Assembly (NCBI RefSeq): GCF_003111605.1 | Contig: NZ_MZGU01000004.1 | Location: 652,193 to 716,192, forward strand | From: Methanobrevibacter woesei | GTDB lineage: Archaea; Methanobacteriota; Methanobacteria; Methanobacteriales; Methanobacteriaceae | Direction: 5' to 3' | Length of the DNA stretch: 64,000 bases | Part shown: positions 53,301 to 61,800 of the stretch, piece by piece | Position numbering within the stretch: position 1 is the first letter of the stretch | Layout of the letters: each line of letters begins with the position of its first letter | Notes under the pieces: model-generated | What the model was told of the DNA's origin: nothing | Database searches by the model: none | The model's input: only the letters and a program-made list of their open reading frames with translations | Position numbers and translations under genes: made by a program

Positions 53301-55323
53301 TTATTCCACATTAAATTCTTTTTTTGATAAATATGGAGGATATGGTAGAGAATTAACTCCTCAGGTAGATGAAAATGGTAAACCTATTCTTTTAAGTAAG
53401 AAATGTGATAGCTGTAAAAAGATTTATTCTATTTCTGACTTTTCTAAAAGTGAGGATGAACCATCTGGATATAAAAATATATGTAAATATTGTGAAGGTG
53501 TAGTGGTTGATGAATTTTTAGATGATGAAGAATTAATCAATTCCTTTTTAATATTATTAGATGAAGGTAACGACTTTAACGATGCAGTTAATGAATTAAA
53601 TATTTCTAAAGAAACTATTGAGCTTTGGAACAGCAAAGGTAGGGAAAATTTTGCACCTTATAACAAATTTTATAAAGAATATAAAGATTTTTATGCACCT
53701 AAATGTGAAATCTGCGGTAAATCACTTAGGTTAGGTAGTAAAAAGACTATTTGTAAAACCTGCTCAAGAAAAATACATGCTTCTAAAAATTTAATTGAAT
53801 TAAAAGAATTTGTTAGTCCAGAAATTCCATTTAGAAAGGAAGATTTGGAAAAATTGGGTTTTAATAAAATTAAAATTAAAGACTGTATCTGGTCATTACA
53901 AGAAAATGATTTGATTAATGAAAATAAAGGTGAATATTCTCTTAAAAATAAAGAAGTCCTTGATGAATTTATTTCAAAATATGGTATTGAAAATGAAGAT
54001 AGTAAAGAAGAAACTCTTAAGCCTGAGAAAAAAACTTTAAAATTAAATAAAACATGTAAAATTTGTGGTGAAACATTATCTACCCGTAAATTTTATCATG
54101 ATGAAAATAGTCCTGATGGTTATGAAGATTTCTGTAAAAAATGTAAAAGATTAGTTAATGCAGCAAGATCATTGAAATGGTTACTTGACCATGTAGATGC
54201 AGGAAATTCATATAATGAAAGTGAATTAAAGGAATTATACTCAACAGATTTTGAGTTTCAGTCTAATGTTTGGAGTATGCAGGATTATGATTTAATTAAA
54301 GCTGAGGCTAATGGTGAATATATCATAGCTAGTGAAAAGGAATGTAAGAAGTTTTTAGATAAATATTATGTTGAAAAAGAAAATAAAGAGACCTATTCTA
54401 CTCCAAATAAAAAAATAACTAAAAATGAGGAAGTTAATGAAGAAGTTCCTGTTGATAAAAAAGAACAAATGAAAATAGTTTTAGATGCTTTAAGCAGTGG
54501 AAAAACTAAACAGGAAGCAGCTGCTCTTGCAAATATTCCTGTTTATAAGATTACTCATTGGAAAAATGAGGGCAAACAGGGAATGGGCGAAGATAATATC
54601 ACTTTTTATAGGAAGTTAATTGATATTGAACTTAATAAAGAGTTAACTAAAAAGAATAATGAATCTAATAAGTTAACAACAGATAATAAAGAATCTAAGA
54701 AAAAAGATAAAGATTCAGGTGAATCTTATCCAAAAGGAATTTTAGATCCTCTTCCTAAGGAATATGAAGATTCATTTAAATCATCTAAATCAATATCAAC
54801 TGGTTTTGCTTGGGTAAATAAGATTGGAAAAAATTGGGTTTATCAAAGACAAATCAATGGAAAACCTTTAAAAATTAATAATTCTAATATTTTTGAGTTA
54901 TACAAAGAAATTAAAGATAAAGATTATGTATGGGGAGTACGTGATATTGAAAAAGCTAAATTATCTTTAAGATTAAATGTATATAACTCAGTTTCAGATG
55001 TTAGTAAACCAGATAGCTCATTTAATGAAAATAAATCTGATAATTCTAATGATAGTTCAAATACAAATAAAAAAGATAGTGGCCTTAACAAGCAAAATTT
55101 AACAATAACATATCTTAATAATGATTCTGAAAGTAAAAATGTAATTGTTAAGGGAATAATAAAAAATACTGAACTAATTAATGTTTTAAATCATCTGAAA
55201 GAATTTGAAAAAGAAATTGACAGATTAATATCTACATCAAAAGGGTTTGATTTAATTGATATTTTCATTGAATTGAATATAAGTAATTCTAAGATAAAAC
55301 TATTTGAAGATAAAATGAATTAG
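50377..55323 (+). CDS. Giant protein: zinc ribbons, four ~110-residue repeats, HTH modules
   Basis: 1648 residues, not recognised as a whole. A zinc ribbon lies at about 79-96 (CPNC...CYNC). Four homologous repeats follow at about 189-300, 344-455, 494-605 and 660-770, each with FEFYNEL and NSDLFDYCFNLL-type cores. The second half alternates HTH-like segments (EIAKELDLPKFRISNW near 850; AVNELNISKETIELW near 1062; EAAALANIPVYKITHW near 1375) with CxxC...CxxC ribbons (about 895, 1010, 1110, 1227). Around 1465-1540 a module with FAWVNKIGKNWVYQRQ looks like an AP2-type DNA-binding sheet. It is probably a multivalent DNA-binding protein working with the ATPase-helicase pair 200 nt upstream. Confidence 0.7.
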   Translation: MSNKNTLDELKTLFGTNYHTQSFKKMLDSYNLSDEIGFKIKQKVVDEINENKVDNINNRVEQLVKEFSFSAETTYSFKCPNCGVKVYSDEIYCYNCGNNLKKSSSKVKEELKNKKLNLTEKLADEDNTYIVENLFKPKIKGILKKIVSENDENNAGSRENTDSKHIVSYMDYMNFINSHKDSLITEEDDPITELIKEIHPIISILKLKNTLIFEFYNEIKKTFVRKYNYISFVRKEYNPDLFDYCFNLLDENDLIEYHETKDGFFRLKDEPNFINYDYAYKKDLNLLKDLNGLISSYDNLQTIKANVNKLKLEADYKFNNKNLKEEDFDSESKNNNYLFTLNDEKQALIDGIIKNIYPDIPLLKLKKTLVFEFYNELKITTNAGYNSISHIRKDYNLDLFDYCFNLLDKEDLIEYDETKKGFFNLKDNSNFINKKEYINSLRLLNNLKGLMASYDNSESIAAQNDKSNNKVESNIKSENDSKSEKKKYIFLDYEKQTLIDELIKNSHLNIPLLKLKKSLVFEFYNELKDMVANDYNSIEDIRKNYNSDLFDYCFNLLDEESLIEYDETNDGFFRLNDNTNFIKIDYAYKTDLHLLSYLKDLISTDGNLDSLKSLIDNDKNVNLKDEVKGNDNLTKKNKELENNLESKSKKDNYLLILDKEKEDLIDNILLDIHPDIPILNLKNTLLFEFYNELKDIITDEYTSIYDVRKNYNSDLFDYCFNLLRKRFLITFNLKNHDLFHLKENANFSRLIYEEDLHLLNDLKVNFNFKKKSDVDSANNKKSTTSDVNTSNNSELGDKKMEERNTSNESSVEETDSSQFKRLSDLLKNVTIPETNKELMELFVTLLNEGYNSNEIAKELDLPKFRISNWFTQGKLGNSEYVPFYEAYSKSNSRSCEICGKSVSKSDKICKDCSKRAYAASILNLLLKHIHPLIPFKKEDFENIGYSNYFISNYINLLDKNNLLNNIDDITFSLKNYSTLNSFFDKYGGYGRELTPQVDENGKPILLSKKCDSCKKIYSISDFSKSEDEPSGYKNICKYCEGVVVDEFLDDEELINSFLILLDEGNDFNDAVNELNISKETIELWNSKGRENFAPYNKFYKEYKDFYAPKCEICGKSLRLGSKKTICKTCSRKIHASKNLIELKEFVSPEIPFRKEDLEKLGFNKIKIKDCIWSLQENDLINENKGEYSLKNKEVLDEFISKYGIENEDSKEETLKPEKKTLKLNKTCKICGETLSTRKFYHDENSPDGYEDFCKKCKRLVNAARSLKWLLDHVDAGNSYNESELKELYSTDFEFQSNVWSMQDYDLIKAEANGEYIIASEKECKKFLDKYYVEKENKETYSTPNKKITKNEEVNEEVPVDKKEQMKIVLDALSSGKTKQEAAALANIPVYKITHWKNEGKQGMGEDNITFYRKLIDIELNKELTKKNNESNKLTTDNKESKKKDKDSGESYPKGILDPLPKEYEDSFKSSKSISTGFAWVNKIGKNWVYQRQINGKPLKINNSNIFELYKEIKDKDYVWGVRDIEKAKLSLRLNVYNSVSDVSKPDSSFNENKSDNSNDSSNTNKKDSGLNKQNLTITYLNNDSESKNVIVKGIIKNTELINVLNHLKEFEKEIDRLISTSKGFDLIDIFIELNISNSKIKLFEDKMN
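50941..52680 (+). repeat. Four diverged coding repeats inside the giant gene
   Basis: Units begin near 50941, 51406, 51856 and 52354 and are spaced 450-500 nt. Within each, a block including TTTGATTATTGTTTTAAT and the preceding CGTAAG-AATTATAATTCTGAT is almost the same at DNA level, especially between units 3 and 4. The linkers between units are Asn/Lys/Ser-rich and variable. Confidence 0.85.
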
Positions 55324-55405
55324 TTAAAAGTAATCAATTTAATACATATTATACTAAAGCAGTAAATGAAAGTAAACATTAAGAAAAAAGAAGAGATATA
55401 ATAAT

Positions 55406-55831
55406 TTATTTTATACCTACATAATTTAAAATAGCTTTTATATCTTCTTCTTCCAATACTTCTGAAGATCTCTCGTAGCATTCAGCTATAACTTCTTTAA
55501 TATCAATATCTGGGGTGTCCCATACACTTTGAATAAATTCATAACCATATTCTTCAGCTACTTTTTTTAATACAAATGCAGACATGTAAATATCATCTAT
55601 ATATCCGTAAGGGCCGTAAATTTGTTCTGGAATAACATCCATTGGAGCCACATAATATGCAATTGCTCCACAAATATCCCTTCTGATTTCTAAATTAATA
55701 TCTTCTTCCAAAAGATTACATAATAATTTAAATAAATTAGGTCCACAGTCAATAAATGCAGCATATTCACCATTATATGAATCTAAATTATCAAGAAGAG
55801 TATCATAAAAATTTTTAAATGTTTCTTCCAT
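55406..55831 (-). CDS. DUF1232 (YkvA-like) protein
   Basis: 141 residues from ATG 55831, chosen over GTG 55840 because GGTG then sits 6 nt upstream as ribosome binding site. The DUF1232 motif is clear: AIAYYVAPMDVIPEQIYGPYGYIDDIYMSAFVL (seen here as AIAYYVAPMDVIPE and YGYIDDIYMS) at about residues 65-100. The family is widespread and short, its role unknown, and it is often membrane-associated. The rest is acidic. Stands alone, convergent with the giant gene. Confidence 0.8.
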   Translation of the reverse strand: MEETFKNFYDTLLDNLDSYNGEYAAFIDCGPNLFKLLCNLLEEDINLEIRRDICGAIAYYVAPMDVIPEQIYGPYGYIDDIYMSAFVLKKVAEEYGYEFIQSVWDTPDIDIKEVIAECYERSSEVLEEEDIKAILNYVGIK

Positions 55832-55881
55832 ATGTAACACCTATAATAATATTTAATATAAAATTATTTAATTTTTTATAT

Positions 55882-56160
55882 TTATTTATTCACACTTGAA
55901 AGTAGTTTATTTAATACAACAACACCATCATCAGTTAATTTGTAAAGTCTACCTTTACGAGCTTCTTCATTAATACAAACAACTAATTCTTCATTTTTTA
56001 ATTCACTTAATACTTTACTAATATGATTGGTTCTAATTTCTGCATCTTCACTAATTTCTTTTGGTGTTTTAATTGAAACACCTATTGCTATCATTGTCTT
56101 GAATCTATAACTTGAAGTGTTTACATATGCACATTTTATTAATATTTCATCATCATTCAT
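55882..56160 (-). CDS. Winged-helix transcriptional regulator
   Basis: 92 residues forming a single winged-helix domain of ArsR/MarR type. Helix-turn-helix KTPKEISEDAEIRTNHISKVLSEL (parts KTPKEISEDAEI and RTNHISKVLSEL) at about residues 32-55 is followed by a wing with EEARKGRLYKLTDDG. There are no metal-binding cysteine pairs. Target unknown; it may regulate itself or the DUF1232 gene 50 nt downstream. About 250 nt of AT-rich sequence without a gene separates it from the RFAP synthase gene. Confidence 0.8.
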   Translation of the reverse strand: MNDDEILIKCAYVNTSSYRFKTMIAIGVSIKTPKEISEDAEIRTNHISKVLSELKNEELVVCINEEARKGRLYKLTDDGVVVLNKLLSSVNK

Positions 56161-56414
56161 GATATAATGTTGTATAAATTTAATAATAAAATTTATGATA
56201 TACTTTTCAATAACTAGTCTTTAAAATAAGTAATATATCTACATATTATGATGCTTTTTTATATTATTCTAAGTTAATTAAAAAATTATTAAAATAGCTA
56301 TTATTAAATCATAGTTTATTAACATAAAATAAAGAATTTTTATAGCTATTGTCTTTTTAATGCTATAAATTGAATTAAAGTTTAAATTAATTTTTTTTAA
56401 AAAAAGAATTAGAT

Positions 56415-57398
56415 TTACTTTTCAAAAGTAAATCCATGATTTTGAGCTTTGGTTACTAAAATACGTGATTCGTCACCAATTATTTCAGTAGTTGCTTCAA
56501 CAATATCCTTGTTTTCATCGTCAAATACAGTGTAAAGAGTAGGACCAAATGAACTGATTCCCACACCATAAGCTCCTGCTTCTTCCATAGCTTGCATAAC
56601 AGGTAAAAAAGTAGGATCTAATGAATGTTCTAATTTATTGAATCCAACTTTTTGAAGCTCAGAAATAGCCCATCCAAAGTTTTTAATATCTTTTTCAAGT
56701 AAGAATGGTATAAGGTTCATTAAAATTAAATGTGAAACTTTTTCCACTTCATCTCTAGGAATAGGACAATGGGTTTGGAAGATATTAACTTCCTGATCTC
56801 CATTAATATACTTTTCAACTTTTGGCTGTGCTAAAAGGATATTCCATTCTTCAGGGAATTCATATCTTGCAATCAATTGAGGAGGTTTAGCAGTTGATGC
56901 TGAGGAAGGTAAAAAACCAGGTTTTTCTTCTAAACTATGTCCTCCGTCAACAATAAAACCACCAAGTTCATGTGCAAAGGTACCAATACCTGATGTGCCT
57001 CCTCTGCATACAACTGAACTTAATTGTCTTGTATTAACATCAATTCCCATTGTTTCAGTAATTAAATGTGCAGTAGCTACTGCTATTTGAGTTCCAGATC
57101 CTAACCCTGAATGAGGATGATAAGCAGATTTAACAGTAAAATGAAAACCAGAATCAATATTAAAATAATCTAAGGCTCTTTGAGCAGCAGCAGGTATTTT
57201 AATGGAACATTCATCAATAGCTTCCTGATCTGTTATGCTGTCATCAAATTCAAAGGTTACTCCACTTTCAGTCTCTTCACTTTCTAAAACAAATTGAGGT
57301 TCTTGAATTGCAAGGCCAATACCACCATCAATTCTTTTATAAGAACCGTTTAAGTCTATAAGAGACATGTGCAATCTTGAAGGTGTCTTAATAATCAT
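56415..57398 (-). CDS. Beta-ribofuranosylaminobenzene 5'-phosphate synthase
   Basis: About 327 residues from ATG 57398 (start MIIKTPSRLHMSLIDLNG, the family's usual opening); an in-frame ATG at 57437 would add 13 residues. The enzyme condenses p-hydroxybenzoate or p-aminobenzoate with PRPP in methanopterin biosynthesis, the C1 carrier of methanogens. It has the GHMP-kinase-like fold with the glycine-rich motif PHSGLGSGTQIAVATAH near residue 98 and GGTSGIG nearby. It marks the genome as a methanogen. Monocistronic, minus strand. Confidence 0.9.
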   Translation of the reverse strand: MIIKTPSRLHMSLIDLNGSYKRIDGGIGLAIQEPQFVLESEETESGVTFEFDDSITDQEAIDECSIKIPAAAQRALDYFNIDSGFHFTVKSAYHPHSGLGSGTQIAVATAHLITETMGIDVNTRQLSSVVCRGGTSGIGTFAHELGGFIVDGGHSLEEKPGFLPSSASTAKPPQLIARYEFPEEWNILLAQPKVEKYINGDQEVNIFQTHCPIPRDEVEKVSHLILMNLIPFLLEKDIKNFGWAISELQKVGFNKLEHSLDPTFLPVMQAMEEAGAYGVGISSFGPTLYTVFDDENKDIVEATTEIIGDESRILVTKAQNHGFTFEK

Positions 57399-57523
57399 TT
57401 TTTTCCATCTCATGTGTTTAAATAACTTAAGTTTCATTAAGTTTTCTAATACTTTATCTATTTAAATAGTAATATAAATAGTTTTTTATATAACATGAGA
57501 TTTTTTAATAAAAAATAAGTAGA

Positions 57524-57551
57524 ATAGTTCTTTTTTTAATAAAAGAACTAT
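57524..57551 (-). terminator. Hairpin terminator of thi4
   Basis: ATAGTTCTTTT (57524-57534) and AAAAGAACTAT (57541-57551) form a perfect 11-bp stem about 40 nt beyond the thi4 stop on the minus strand, followed in that direction by T-rich sequence. Confidence 0.6.
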
Positions 57552-57589
57552 ACTTTAACTTTTAAGCTATTTACATAAAGAGAGAAAAA

Positions 57590-58375
57590 TTATTCATTTT
57601 CTAATTTTTCTATAATTTTTTGAGCAACATATTCACCGGATAAAAGCATTCCACCAAATATTGGACCCATACGTTGAGAACCGTGCACAGCATTAGCTGC
57701 CATTCCAGTAACCCATAAACCGGGATAAACTTCAGTTACATTGTCTAAAATTTTCCCTTCAGCGCGATCTGCCCACATGGATTTTTCACCCATGATTTTA
57801 CCAGTTTCTGTTTTAAGATTAGCGCCCATTTTCTGCTCAACAATTTTTGTAATTTCTGTAGGGTGTCCAGTTGCATCAATAACAGCTTTAGCTCTTACAG
57901 TTAATGGATCTATATGTAAACCAGACATTTCAACTGAACTCCAGTTTAATACAATACCATTGATTCCATTTTCTCTTACCATTAAATCCTCAATAGACAT
58001 TAAATTAAATATTTTAAGACCTGCTTGGGTAGCTTTTGAACATAAAGTAGATGTACATTCAATTGAATCAACAGTATAATAATTATCTTCAAATTTTTTA
58101 GATTTGATGCCAAATTCATCAAGAATACGTTTGCCTTCTTCTTGAACAACAACTTTATTGAACATCATACCTCCACCCCACATTCCACCACCGATACTAA
58201 GTTTTCTTTCAAATAAAGCTACTTTATAACCTGCTTTTGCAAGATAATAACCGGCAGTAACACCAGAAGGTCCTCCACCACCAATAGCTACATCCATATC
58301 AGTGTAGTCTAAAAAATCATTCATATATTCTTGTATAATAGCTTTTGAAACAGTTATATCATCTAGTTTCTTCAT
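57590..58375 (-). CDS. thi4: Sulfide-dependent ADP-thiazole synthase Thi4
   Basis: 261 residues of the Thi4 family, which makes the thiazole precursor of thiamine from NAD and glycine. The FAD/NAD-binding [15 protein letters not shown] is at about residues 32-46, with [12 protein letters not shown] near 62-73. In the sulfur-donor loop, [11 protein letters not shown] carries His where yeast Thi4 has the suicide Cys, as in methanogen enzymes that use free sulfide catalytically with iron. [24 protein letters not shown] (parts [10 protein letters not shown] and [11 protein letters not shown]) ends the fold. Confidence 0.93.
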   Translation of the reverse strand: MKKLDDITVSKAIIQEYMNDFLDYTDMDVAIGGGGPSGVTAGYYLAKAGYKVALFERKLSIGGGMWGGGMMFNKVVVQEEGKRILDEFGIKSKKFEDNYYTVDSIECTSTLCSKATQAGLKIFNLMSIEDLMVRENGINGIVLNWSSVEMSGLHIDPLTVRAKAVIDATGHPTEITKIVEQKMGANLKTETGKIMGEKSMWADRAEGKILDNVTEVYPGLWVTGMAANAVHGSQRMGPIFGGMLLSGEYVAQKIIEKLENE

Positions 58376-58807
58376 AAATTCACCATTTTATTTTTAATGT
58401 TTTATTTTAAATCAAAAAAACATTAATTTTTGCAAATAATGGTATATTGATATACTTATTAAAGTTAACTACACCTTTAAATTTAAGATATAAAATGTTG
58501 ATTTTTTTTTATATGATTAATATTTTCACTGTTTTTTTACTCTTTTTAATAACAATTTATAATTATTTTATCATCATAACTTTATTTCTTAATTTTAATT
58601 GAATATTATTTAATTTAGATTTCATAAAACAAAATAATTATTTAAATTTTCTAATTTTTATTTTATTTAATTCAAAAATTTTATTAAAAAATTAAATAAT
58701 TTAAGAAGATTTAAATACACATGTAATTAATATAGAGTAACATGTATGATTATTTCAAATTAATTTTTTTATTAATTTTTAAAAGTTATACATAATTTTA
58801 AATCATG
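58376..58807. other. AT-rich intergenic region with divergent promoters
   Basis: About 430 nt, over 85% A/T by eye, with no gene or structured RNA supported. The thi4 promoter must lie at the left end and the adhesin promoter at the right. A TATA-like element (TTTAAATAC, about 58711) is possible for the latter. No thiamine riboswitch was recognised upstream of thi4. Confidence 0.5.
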
Positions 58808-58819
58808 GGGGTTATTTTA

Positions 58820-61800
58820 TTAAATATACTAAGTCCATTATTTTGTTTATCTTAGTAGTATTATTATCTCTTTCAGCTGTTTCAGCTGCAGATATAGATG
58901 CTGCAATAGATAACGAAATAGATGTTTCTGATATCTCTAATTCAGAACCCATTGAGACTAATCCAAATGATGATATATCATTAGAAGCAGATGGAACTTT
59001 TACAGATTTATCTTCTCAAATTAACTCTGCTAGTCCTAATGAAACCATTACTTTGGATAAAGATTACTATTGGGATGGATCTGGAAATTATGGAGGTATT
59101 GAACTTAAAGAGGCTATAACTATTGATGGACAAGGACACACCATTGATGCTGAAAGTGCTGATGGTGGGTATGTTCGTATTTTTAATATTTATGGAACAG
59201 ACATTGTCTTAAAAAATATAGTCTTTGCAAATGCAGATAGAAATTACAATCAAGTTGGTGGCGGTGCTATTTATGTATTTGAAGGTGCTACTGTTTCTAT
59301 AATCAACTGTACCTTTGTTAATAACACTGCTGCTTTTGGTGCTGCTATTAACAGTTACGGTGGAGTAAATGTTACTGACTGTACCTTTGTTAATAACTCT
59401 GTAACCTATAATGGTGGAGCTATTGTTGGCAGTGCTCAAACTCCTGGTTTTACAGGTGCATATCTGCATGTAACTAATTCAAAATTTTATAATAACTCTG
59501 CAGGTTATGGTGGAGCTATTTTAGGTGGATACGAATCCAATGTTACTATTGCGGATTCAGAGTTTATTAATAACAGTGCCAGATATAATGGTGGAGCACT
59601 TGACTTTACAACATATGTTACTCCAGTTTATGTATCAAATTCTATTTTTAAAAATAATAGTGCAAATAATGGTGGAGCAATATATTTAGCAACTGCTAAC
59701 CCGGTCGTTATTGTTGATAACTGTGTTTTCGAAAACAACAATGCTATTAACAATGGTGGAGTTGTATTTGCTAATGATGACAGCCCATACATTTCAATCT
59801 ATGATATTACTTTTAATAATTGTGATATAAATGGAAACAGTGCAAAAAATGGTGCTGTTGTCTATGCAGAGGATAATTTAGTTGGAACTAATGTAACTAT
59901 TGTAAGCTCCAATGTAATTAACAATACTGCAGATTCCTTTGCTATTGGTTATATGGGTGAAGGTTCAAAAATAGCAATAATTAACTCTAATGTATCTGAT
60001 AATGAAGCTAAAGATAACACTGAAATTAATGGTACATCTGTTATTAATTTCTCTCAATTAGAAGAATTTATTAATCAAATTAATGGCAGTTTAACCCTTA
60101 ATAGTGATGTTGTAATGACTGAAGAAGAAGCTGAAAAATATGTAGCTGGAATTACTATTGATAAAGATCTTATAATCAATGGTAATGGCTTTAAAATTGA
60201 TGCTAATAATTTGGGTGCTATATTCAATGTTACAAATAGGGCAACATTAACTTTAAACAATGTTACTTTAACAAATGCTGTTGCTAAAAATGGTGCAGTT
60301 ATATATGCAACTAGAGGAAATGTAAATATCTACAATTCAGTTATTACAAACAATGAAGCAACTAATTTTAGATATGGAATTATTGCAGCTATTTCAAGCA
60401 GTAATATAAATATTGTTAACACTACTTTCTCTGATAATAAAAATCTTATTTATCAAGTTGGTGGAACATTGAATATTGATTCATCTAAATTCACTAACAA
60501 TGAGGGAGTATCAAGTATATCTGATTTAATATTCCTTGGAGCCACTGACACTACAATTACCAACTCTGAATTCATTGGAAACGATGGAACCATGGTATTT
60601 AATAACAATGGTGGATCAGTCATTATTTCAGATTCTATCTTCAAAGACCACACTGGCTCTGAAGCTGTATATAACAATGCAAATGGACATATGGAAATTG
60701 TAAATTCTGAATTCATTAACTGTGACGAAGGAGCTGCTTTCAACAACGGTAATGGATATATGCTCATTAATGGTTCTAACTTTGTAAACAACAGTGGAGC
60801 TGGAGGATCTGCAGGAGCTATATTCTCTAATTCCAATTCCCAATTAGAAATATATGATTCTAGCTTCATTAACAACAGTGCAATATCTAGTGGTGGAGCA
60901 ATATTCATCAATGGAGCTTCTGATATATACATTGAAAACAGCGAATTCACAGATAACAGTGCATTATCTTCAGGAGATGCAATTTATGTAAATGGAGCAA
61001 ATGCTAATTTAACTATCGCTGATTCCATATTTACAAACAATAATGTTGAATCCAGGGGAGATGTAAATTTCATTGTATCTGACTTTACTCATCTTGAAAA
61101 TGCTATTAATGCTGTTGATGATGAGTTAGTTCTTGATAGTGATGTTACAATGACTGATGCTGAAGCTGATAAATATGCTAACGGTATTACAATCAATAAA
61201 GACATTACTATTGATGCTAAAGGACACACAATTGATGCTAGAGAATTAGGAAGAATATTCAACATTGCAAATGGCGCTACACTAACCTTAAACAATGCAG
61301 TACTAATTAATGGTAGAGCTAACCTAGGAGGAGGAGCAATCTTCAACAACGGTGCATTAAACATAAACAATGCAGTACTAATTAATGGTAGAGCTGACCT
61401 AGGAGGAGCAATCTACAACGACGGTGCATTAAACATAAACAATGTAACCTTAAAAGATAATACTGCATTAAGTTATGGTGGAGCTATTTACAGTCGTGGT
61501 GATGTATCTATTTCTGATTCAACTTTAGATGGAAATGATATTGTTAATAGAGGTACTTCTCCAGGTTCTGACCCTGATTTTGGTGGAGCAGCTATCTTTA
61601 TTTATGGTGATTTAAAAATTACTAATTCTAATGTTGTAAATAATCTTAAAAACTATGATAATGGTGACCTTCTTTCTGCTGTTATTATGACTTATGGTGA
61701 TGTCACTGTTTCTGGTTCTTACTTTGCTAATAACTCTGGACGTTGGGGAGCTGCAATATCCTCACACTCAACTACTGGAGATATCCTTGTAAATATTGAA

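Noticed and set aside
58376..58807. TPP riboswitch upstream of thi4
   Set aside because: The conserved CUGAGA-type core and paired arms were not found in this AT-rich stretch.
58806..58856. ATG 58806 as start of the adhesin gene
   Set aside because: It reads 16 codons in a frame different from the signal peptide and stops at TAG; it also overlaps the GGGGG tract.
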